From an uncultured Pseudomonadota bacterium (lineage in GTDB: Bacteria; Pseudomonadota; Gammaproteobacteria; Burkholderiales; SG8-41), in the NCBI GenBank assembly GCA_946885605.1, contig CAMPGR010000080.1, positions 1-17,702 on the forward strand: 17,702 nucleotides of DNA, given 5' to 3'. The notes beneath the pieces were generated by a model that worked only from the letters and a program-made list of their open reading frames with translations, was not told the DNA's origin and searched no databases. The translations under genes and the position numbers were made by a program. Shown piece by piece: positions 1-4,747 of the stretch. Within the stretch, counting starts at the first letter, position 1, and each line of letters starts with the position of its first letter.

Positions 1-368
1 ACGTGCTCGTAGATCCACGCCATGATGTCCACCGGCAGGAAATCCATGGCGTTCATCAGAAGCACCCAGACGAATACGGTGAGAGCAAGGGGCGCAATGA
101 ACGTGCGGTTGCCGTAGAAGATCCCTCGGACCTGCTCATCGACGAACTCGACGACGAGCTCCACGAACGCCTGGCGCCTGCCGGGCACGCTTGCCGTCGC
201 ACCGCGCACGGCGAGCCCCAGGAAGCCGAACGCGAGCACGCCTACGAGCAGCGACGTGACCAGCGTATCGACGTGCAGCGTCCAGAAAGGCGAATCGCCG
301 AACGACGAGGTGCGATTCGCCAGATGGTGCGAAATGTACGAGGACGGTGTGAGTTCCTGCGTGGCCAT
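1..368 (-). CDS. atpB: F0F1 ATP synthase subunit a, 5' part (runs off the left edge)
   Basis: The minus strand from the ATG at 366-368 is open to the window edge, giving about 122 residues that begin [18 protein letters not shown]. This is the typical N-terminus of the proton-channel subunit a of F-type ATP synthase (TSSxYIxHHLxN). Two hydrophobic helices are visible: about residues 33-56 ([20 protein letters not shown]) and about 92-113 ([20 protein letters not shown]), followed by the family's N-x-x-D-x-x-P-V-D signature. The essential arginine of the later helix lies outside the window. The gene follows bdhA on the same strand with a 72-bp gap and no strong ribosome site, so it probably shares the bdhA transcript. 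Normally atpB opens an atpBEFHAGDC operon. Here it points away from atpG and atpC, which lie about 3 kb to the right on the other strand. Confidence 0.9.
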   Translation of the reverse strand, partial: MATQELTPSSYISHHLANRTSSFGDSPFWTLHVDTLVTSLLVGVLAFGFLGLAVRGATASVPGRRQAFVELVVEFVDEQVRGIFYGNRTFIAPLALTVFVWVLLMNAMDFLPVDIMAWIYEH

Positions 369-440
369 GTCTTCAGGCCCGGTTGCCGCAGGCGATGACC
401 GCCGCGCCGCCGGTGGGCGACGCTGGACGCGTGGGCGCGA

Positions 441-1223
441 TCACTCCATGAACCATCCGTGGCTCACGATCAGCGATTGACCGGTAAGCGCGTTACTCGG
501 GAATGCGGCAAAGAAGACGGCGGTTTCGGCCACGTCCTCCACCGTCGTGAATTCGCCGTCTACCGTCTCCTTGAGCATCACGTTCCTGACAACGTCCGCC
601 TCGGAAATGCCGAGCGCGCGCGCCTGTTCGGGGATCTGCTTCTCGACGAGCGGAGTGCGCACAAACCCGGGGCAGATGACGTTGGCGCGCACGCCCTGCC
701 GCGCCCCCTCCTTCGCGACCACCCGGCAGAGCCCCATCAGGCCATGCTTGGCCGTGACATACGCGGCCTTGAGCACCGAGGCCTCTTTCGAATGCACGGA
801 ACCTATGTAGATGATCGATCCCCCGTGGCCGCTGCGGTACATGTGCTGGAGACACGCGCGAGTGGTGAGGAATGCGCCTTCCAGATGGATCGCCATCATC
901 TTTCTCCATTCAGCGTAACTGAACTCCTCGAGGGGGTGCACAATCTGGATACCGGCGTTGCTGACCAGAATATCGACGTCGCCGAGCGCTGCGACCGCGC
1001 GCGCGATGCCGGAATTGACCGACTGTTCGTCGGCCACGTCCATTGCGACGGCAAGCGCCTTCCTGCCGGTCGCGCTGATCTCCGCCGCGGCCGCATTCCC
1101 GGCTTCGAGATCGAGATCCGCAATGACGACACTCGCGCCTTCACGGGCGAAGGCGAACGCGATGCCTTTGCCGATGCCGCTCGCCGCACCGGTGACTACC
1201 GCCGATTTATCCTGCAGTCGCAT
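441..1223 (-). CDS. bdhA: 3-hydroxybutyrate dehydrogenase (short-chain dehydrogenase)
   Basis: This 260-residue cytosolic SDR should interconvert (R)-3-hydroxybutyrate and acetoacetate with NAD(H). The cofactor loop TGAASGIG is at residues 11-18, NAG at 89-91, the catalytic serine near 142 (GSVHS) and the YxxxK pair at Tyr155/Lys159. The stretches [24 protein letters not shown] and [16 protein letters not shown] match 3-hydroxybutyrate dehydrogenases of PHB-forming bacteria and separate it from FabG-type reductases. I chose the ATG at 1221-1223: [12 protein letters not shown] is the family's normal N-terminus and GGGAG sits 6 bases upstream; the frame is open further upstream but has no better site. 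It is followed by atpB. A dyad-controlled promoter lies about 90 bases upstream. Its product acetoacetate is the substrate of AtoDA, encoded about 8 kb to the right. Confidence 0.93.
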   Translation of the reverse strand: MRLQDKSAVVTGAASGIGKGIAFAFAREGASVVIADLDLEAGNAAAAEISATGRKALAVAMDVADEQSVNSGIARAVAALGDVDILVSNAGIQIVHPLEEFSYAEWRKMMAIHLEGAFLTTRACLQHMYRSGHGGSIIYIGSVHSKEASVLKAAYVTAKHGLMGLCRVVAKEGARQGVRANVICPGFVRTPLVEKQIPEQARALGISEADVVRNVMLKETVDGEFTTVEDVAETAVFFAAFPSNALTGQSLIVSHGWFME

Positions 1224-1320
1224 GCATGACTCCCGGTGAGGAGATAGTGGCGCGCCACTTGCCGAAGTTGACCCGGACTGCACCCGATCCGAGGTTCAGG
1301 CCGAGGTAACCCAGTGCGTG

Positions 1321-1366
1321 AACTTAGCGCAGAGCACCGCGGACCAAAATTGGACCTTGGTCCAAT
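1321..1366 (-). promoter_or_regulatory. Dyad operator 1 and promoter for bdhA-atpB
   Basis: A perfect inverted repeat, ATTGGACCTTGGTCCAAT (1349-1366; 8-bp halves, 2-bp spacer), has on the minus strand a -10-like hexamer TAAGTT (1326-1321) 22 bp downstream. The predicted start point is near 1314, about 90 bases before the bdhA ATG. The -35 position reads TTTTGG and is poor, as expected if an activator supplies contacts. This is the best match of the seven sites to the ideal dyad. Confidence 0.6.
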
Positions 1367-1385
1367 GATCGTTCGCCAGGCGACG

Positions 1386-1431
1386 TTGCGACCTTCGTCC
1401 AATTGCACCCATCAGTGGGCGGCACTAATTT
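1386..1431 (+). promoter_or_regulatory. Dyad operator 2 and promoter for the ydiK unit
   Basis: A degenerate copy of the dyad, TTGCGACC-TT-CGTCCAAT (1386-1403), precedes TTGCAC (1403-1408), 17 bp and TAATTT (1426-1431). The predicted start point is near 1438, 54 bases before the 14-codon ORF. It lies 37 bp centre to centre from operator 1 and serves the opposite strand. This is the only site whose spacer reads TT rather than AA in the direction of its gene. Confidence 0.5.
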
Positions 1432-1491
1432 CGTTTGAACAGGCACCGGCGCACGGCCCGCGCGCCTTGTTCTTCAAGGAGGTGTATTCGA

Positions 1492-1536
1492 ATGCGATTG
1501 TTCGTAGCGATCACCCCTCTCAGTGCGCGTGTCTGA
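1492..1536 (+). CDS. Possible 14-residue leader peptide upstream of ydiK
   Basis: A short frame ATG...TGA encodes MRLFVAITPLSARV. It is preceded by AAGGAGGTG (1476-1484), fully complementary to the usual 16S rRNA 3' end, with 7 bases before the ATG. That is the strongest Shine-Dalgarno sequence noticed in the window. It lies 54 bases inside the transcript predicted from operator 2. A small hairpin (AATCTC-GTTA-GAGATT, 1546-1561) and a second ribosome site (1568-1574) follow before ydiK. The peptide resembles nothing I recognise. It could be a translated leader that controls ydiK, a tiny membrane-active peptide, or chance. Length alone gives no coding evidence. Confidence 0.35.
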   Translation: MRLFVAITPLSARV

Positions 1537-1567
1537 TTGCGGGGCAATCTCGTTAGAGATTAGTTCC

Positions 1568-1574
1568 GGAGGGG
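1568..1574 (+). promoter_or_regulatory. Ribosome binding site that questions the ydiK start
   Basis: GGAGGGG ends 7 bases before an in-frame ATT at 1582, while the first ordinary in-frame start codon (GTG 1618) lies 43 bases away with no ribosome site of its own. An in-frame CTG at 1588 is 13 bases away. An in-frame stop at 1561-1563 bounds the frame upstream. Confidence 0.45.
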
Positions 1575-1617
1575 CCAACACATTGCGCTGAACGAGATCG
1601 AAGCACGTTCTGCGACG

Positions 1618-2757
1618 GTGAGAGCCGCGCCGCAACAGACGGACGCGGCGCGAGTGGCGGCCAGCCCCTCGCCTCCCGCCGATCTCCCCAGGACGACGAT
1701 AGGCGTGTTCTTCATGGTGGGGCTCGCCGCGGCCGCGGCGTGGATATTGCGGCCCTTCGTCCCGGCGCTCATCTGGGCGACGATGATCGTCGTCGCGCTC
1801 TGGCCGCTGATGCTGGGACTGCAGGCGCACCTTTGGGGCAAGCGCTGGGTGTCGGTAACGGTCATGGCCGCGGGCCTCCTGCTCACCTTTGTCATTCCGT
1901 TCTCCCTCGCCGTGACATCGATTGTCACGCACACCGACAACATCGGTGCCTGGGCGCAATCGCTGCGCGAGATCCGCGTTCCGCCAGCGCCCGCATGGGT
2001 GGAGCAGCTGCCCATCGCCGGGCCGCGTATTGCCACGGCCTGGAACGATGTGGTCGCCACCGATGTCGAGGAGCTTGCCAGAAAGCTCACGCCCTACGCG
2101 CAGAGCGCTGCGCGCTGGCTCGTGGGCCAGATCGGGAGCGTCGGGATGCTCATCGTCCACTTCATGCTTACGCTCGTCATCTCGGCCATCCTGTTCGCCC
2201 GCGGCGAGAGCGCTGCTGCGGGCCTGATCGGCTTTTTTCGCCGGCTTGCGGGCGTGCATGGCGAAAAGGTGGTGTTTCTCGCAGGCCGCGCCATACGCAG
2301 CGTAGCGCTGGGCGTGATTGTTACCGCGTTGGTGCAGAGCACCCTGGGAGGCATCGGGCTTGCGGTCGCGGGTGTCCCGTTTCCGGTCCTGCTGACCGCT
2401 TTCATGTTCGTGCTGTCCATCGCGCAGATCGGCCCGGCCCCGGTGCTGATCGGCGCGGTGACATGGATGTATTGGACGAGCGAAAGCGCATGGGCGCCCA
2501 CCGCACTGCTCGTCTATTCCATCTTTGTCAGCGCAATCGACAACGTTCTGCGCCCCATACTCATACAGCGGGGCGCCGATCTGCCCCTCATCATGATTTT
2601 CGCCGGAGTCGTCGGCGGACTCCTGGGCTTCGGAGTGATCGGCATCTTCCTGGGTCCGGTCGTGCTTGCCGTGGTGTACACCCTGCTCAAGGCATGGATG
2701 AACCCGGAGCAGCAATACGACGAAGGTCCAATTGCGAGGCAGCAACCGCTGCCGTAG
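1618..2757 (+). CDS. ydiK: AI-2E family transporter, YdiK-like inner-membrane permease
   Basis: The 379-residue protein is an AI-2E/PerM superfamily membrane protein and resembles E. coli YdiK along its length. Shared stretches include AIRSVALGVIVTALVQSTLGGIGLAVAGVP, DNVLRPILI.RGADLPLI and the C-terminal GVIGIFLGPVVLAV. Hydrophobic segments fall near residues 28-65 (two), 80-105, 165-195, 220-250, 255-285 and 310-350. The substrate of YdiK is not established; the family name comes from autoinducer-2 export by a relative, and other members are Na+/H+ antiporters. The GTG at 1618 is the first conventional start, but a good Shine-Dalgarno at 1568-1574 points to a rare ATT start at 1582, adding 12 residues. 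Operator 2 lies upstream. The last codons contain operator 3, for the next gene. Confidence 0.87.
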   Translation: MRAAPQQTDAARVAASPSPPADLPRTTIGVFFMVGLAAAAAWILRPFVPALIWATMIVVALWPLMLGLQAHLWGKRWVSVTVMAAGLLLTFVIPFSLAVTSIVTHTDNIGAWAQSLREIRVPPAPAWVEQLPIAGPRIATAWNDVVATDVEELARKLTPYAQSAARWLVGQIGSVGMLIVHFMLTLVISAILFARGESAAAGLIGFFRRLAGVHGEKVVFLAGRAIRSVALGVIVTALVQSTLGGIGLAVAGVPFPVLLTAFMFVLSIAQIGPAPVLIGAVTWMYWTSESAWAPTALLVYSIFVSAIDNVLRPILIQRGADLPLIMIFAGVVGGLLGFGVIGIFLGPVVLAVVYTLLKAWMNPEQQYDEGPIARQQPLP

Positions 2758-2760
2758 CGT
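2715..2760 (+). promoter_or_regulatory. Dyad operator 3 and promoter for the receiver-atpG-atpC unit, inside the ydiK 3' end
   Basis: ATACGACG-AA-GGTCCAAT (2715-2732) is followed by TTGCGA (2732-2737), exactly 17 bp, then TAGCGT (2755-2760). The predicted start point is near 2767, 28 bases before the receiver ATG. The dyad lies in the last ydiK codons and the -10 hexamer begins with the ydiK stop codon TAG. The distal half is poor (GAC kept); the proximal half GGTCCAATTG is identical to operators 4 and 5. Confidence 0.55.
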
Positions 2761-2794
2761 GGACGCTCGCAGGACGCCCCGGTGATCGGTAATC

Positions 2795-3223
2795 ATGCCT
2801 ACGGAGCCATGTGTCGTTTACATCGTCGATGACGACGATCTCGTTCGCAGGGGGCTCGAGCGCCTGATGCGCGCAGGCGGCTTTCGTCCCAAGGGCTACG
2901 CGACGCCCGATCTCTTCCTGAGGGAAGTCGGATCCGAGTGTCCGGCGTGCGTTCTCCTCGACATGACGATGCCGAGAATGAGCGGGTTGCAGGTGCAGGA
3001 GCAACTCAGGTCGCGCGGCATCTCCATGCCGGTCATCGCCGTATCGGCGCGCGACGACGACGAGACGCGCCGCAGCGCGCGCGCCCTCGACGCACGCTTT
3101 TTTTTCTGCAAGCCCGTTGACGATCAGGCTTTGCTCGACGCGATCGCGTGGATTGCGCAATCGCAGCGGGACCGGCGTTCTTTGGCGTGCGCGGCGGGAA
3201 ACGAGCCCGATTCGCTCTCCTGA
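2795..3223 (+). CDS. Stand-alone response regulator receiver protein (FixJ-like receiver)
   Basis: This 142-residue protein is one receiver domain. It shows the acidic pocket VDDDD (11-15), phospho-acceptor Asp56 in LLDMTMPRMSG, Ser84 in AVSARD, and Lys106 in CKPVDD. The DMTMPxMSGLxVQ stretch and the KPVDD end resemble FixJ-family receivers. After about residue 123 there is only a short Ser/Arg/Ala-rich tail: no helix-turn-helix, kinase or enzymatic domain. It may work by protein contact or as a phosphate sink in a phosphorelay. The start ATG has no clear ribosome site (GGTAATC). The coding sequence has a run of eight T at 3098-3105, odd in such GC-rich DNA, which gives FFF just before the conserved lysine. 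It is followed by atpG after 26 bp, probably in one operon. Confidence 0.85.
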   Translation: MPTEPCVVYIVDDDDLVRRGLERLMRAGGFRPKGYATPDLFLREVGSECPACVLLDMTMPRMSGLQVQEQLRSRGISMPVIAVSARDDDETRRSARALDARFFFCKPVDDQALLDAIAWIAQSQRDRRSLACAAGNEPDSLS

Positions 3224-3249
3224 CGCGCGACGGGACGTGAGGGCGCCCC

Positions 3250-4113
3250 ATGGCAGGCACCAAGGAAATCCGGATGAAAATCCGCAGCGTGGAAAACACC
3301 CGTAAGATCACGCGGGCGATGCAGATGGTGGCTGCTTCCAAGATGCGCCGCTCGCAGGAGCGCATGCGTGCCGCGCGGCCGTACGGCGAGAAAATCCGCA
3401 ATCTCGCGGCGCACATGAGCCACGCGAACCCCGAATACCGTCATCCGTTCCTGATTTCCCGCGAGACCGTGAAGCGCGTGGGCATCATCGTCGTGACCAC
3501 CGACAAGGGGCTGTGCGGAGCCTTGAACGCCAACGCGCTGCGCCTTGCGCTGCACGAGCTCAGACGCTGGGAAAAGGACGGGGTGCCGGCGGACGTCTGC
3601 GCGATCGGCACCCGCGGGCTCGGATTCATGCAGCGCCTCGGTGCGAACGTCGTTTCGTACGTTACGCAGCTCGGCGACAGGCCCGTCATGGAGGCGCTTC
3701 TCGGGGCGATAAAAGTCATGCTCGATGCCTACCTTCAAGGACGCATCGACCGGCTGTCCGTCATCTACACCCGTTTCATCAACACCATGAAGCAGGAATC
3801 CGTGAACGACCTGCTGCTGCCGCTTTCGGGGGAGCGGCTCGGCGTTCCGACAGGGGTGTGGGACTACATCTACGAGCCGGAGGCGCCGACCGTGGTGGAC
3901 GCTGCGATGACGCGCTATGTCGAGGCGCTCGTACATCAGGCGCTCGCCGAGAACATGGCATCCGAGCAGGCGGCGCGCATGGTGGCGATGAAGGCTGCGT
4001 CCGATAACGCCGGCACGCTGATCGACGAGCTCACCCTGATCTACAACAAGAACCGGCAGGCTTCGATCACGCGCGAGATCGCCGAGATCGTCGGCGGCGC
4101 TGCCGCGGTTTAA
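3250..4113 (+). CDS. atpG: F1 ATP synthase gamma subunit
   Basis: This is a 287-residue, full-length central rotor stalk subunit. The N-terminal helix motif [32 protein letters not shown] (residues 5-36), the [11 protein letters not shown] strand/helix (about 84-94) and the C-terminal helix [40 protein letters not shown] are all intact, as in ordinary bacterial H+-type F-ATPases. The start is clear: GTGAGGG lies just upstream of the ATG. It sits 26 bp after the receiver gene and 39 bp before atpC. The usual atpD (catalytic beta) between gamma and epsilon is absent, and so is atpA upstream. The gene is not visibly damaged, so it probably works with subunits encoded elsewhere. Confidence 0.96.
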   Translation: MAGTKEIRMKIRSVENTRKITRAMQMVAASKMRRSQERMRAARPYGEKIRNLAAHMSHANPEYRHPFLISRETVKRVGIIVVTTDKGLCGALNANALRLALHELRRWEKDGVPADVCAIGTRGLGFMQRLGANVVSYVTQLGDRPVMEALLGAIKVMLDAYLQGRIDRLSVIYTRFINTMKQESVNDLLLPLSGERLGVPTGVWDYIYEPEAPTVVDAAMTRYVEALVHQALAENMASEQAARMVAMKAASDNAGTLIDELTLIYNKNRQASITREIAEIVGGAAAV

Positions 4114-4152
4114 AGAAGAGATCCACGGGCCCCACATTCCGGAGAGAGGCTC

Positions 4153-4575
4153 ATGGCTGCTCCCACGCTGCACATCGATGTCGTAAGCGCCGAAGAGAGC
4201 ACCTACTCGGGCGAGGCGGAGTTCGTGGTGCTTCCGGGCGAAGCAGGCGAACTCGGGATCTATCCCCGTCATGCGCCGCTCATCACGCGCATCAAGCCCG
4301 GCGTCGTGCGCATCAAACCGCCCGCCGGCGGTGAGGAGGTGCTCATCTTCGTCGCGGGCGGACTGCTGGAAGTGCAACCGAGCATCGTCACCGTCCTTGC
4401 CGACACCGCCATCAGAGGCCCGGACCTCGACGAGACGAGAGCGCGCGAAGCGCTCAAGAAAGCGGAGGAAGCCCGCAGCCGCGCGCTCGACAAGCAGGAG
4501 GTTGCCGCGGTCGAGGCGGAAATCGCGACGCTTGCCGCGCAGCTCGCCGCGCTCCGCAAGTTGAGGAAAGGTTGA
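4153..4575 (+). CDS. atpC: F1 ATP synthase epsilon subunit
   Basis: The 140-residue protein has the N-terminal beta-sandwich (about 1-86: [45 protein letters not shown], then the [21 protein letters not shown] strands) and the C-terminal two-helix domain (about 88-140, Ala/Glu/Arg-rich) that brakes ATP hydrolysis in bacterial enzymes. GGAGAGAGG precedes the ATG. It directly follows atpG, whereas atpD normally stands between them. It closes the operon that begins with the receiver gene; the next gene is separated by 172 bp containing a new promoter. No strong terminator was seen after it, only a weak GTTGA...TCAAC pairing at 4571-4587. Confidence 0.95.
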   Translation: MAAPTLHIDVVSAEESTYSGEAEFVVLPGEAGELGIYPRHAPLITRIKPGVVRIKPPAGGEEVLIFVAGGLLEVQPSIVTVLADTAIRGPDLDETRAREALKKAEEARSRALDKQEVAAVEAEIATLAAQLAALRKLRKG

Positions 4576-4613
4576 GCGGAAATCAACGTCGATGCCTCTC
4601 GCGGCCGCCCGCG

Positions 4614-4659
4614 TTGGGACCAAGGTCCAATTGTCCGGCCGTGTAGCGGAGCACAGTAT
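4614..4659 (+). promoter_or_regulatory. Dyad operator 4 and promoter for the DUF3141-pta-ackA-ato group
   Basis: TTGGGACC-AA-GGTCCAAT (4614-4631) is followed by TTGTCC (4631-4636), 17 bp and CAGTAT (4654-4659). The predicted start point is near 4666, about 80 bases before the DUF3141 ATG. The 16-mer GACCAAGGTCCAATTG is identical to that of operator 5, 7 kb away. Confidence 0.62.
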
Positions 4660-4747
4660 CGAGCAGCCACGCCACGCGCGCTGCCCCATCCGGCACCCGG
4701 AGCGCGGGGCATTTTGATTACAGAGCGTCAATCCGTCGGGGACTTCC

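Noticed and set aside
1417..1435. A possible sigma-54 promoter (GGCAC...) upstream of ydiK.
   Set aside because: The -12 element lacks the GC pair and the -24 element is incomplete.
1546..1561. Hairpin AATCTC-GTTA-GAGATT as a transcription terminator.
   Set aside because: The stem is short and AT-rich and no T-run follows. Kept only as a possible leader structure.
2470..2476. An extra half-site (ATTGGAC, i.e. GTCCAAT on the minus strand) inside ydiK.
   Set aside because: The partner half lacks the GAC core at the right spacing and no gene starts on that strand nearby. It is at the level expected by chance for a 7-mer.
1474..2796. A 440-codon minus-strand open frame opposite ydiK.
   Set aside because: Charged, repetitive translation unlike any protein family; the plus-strand permease is unambiguous.
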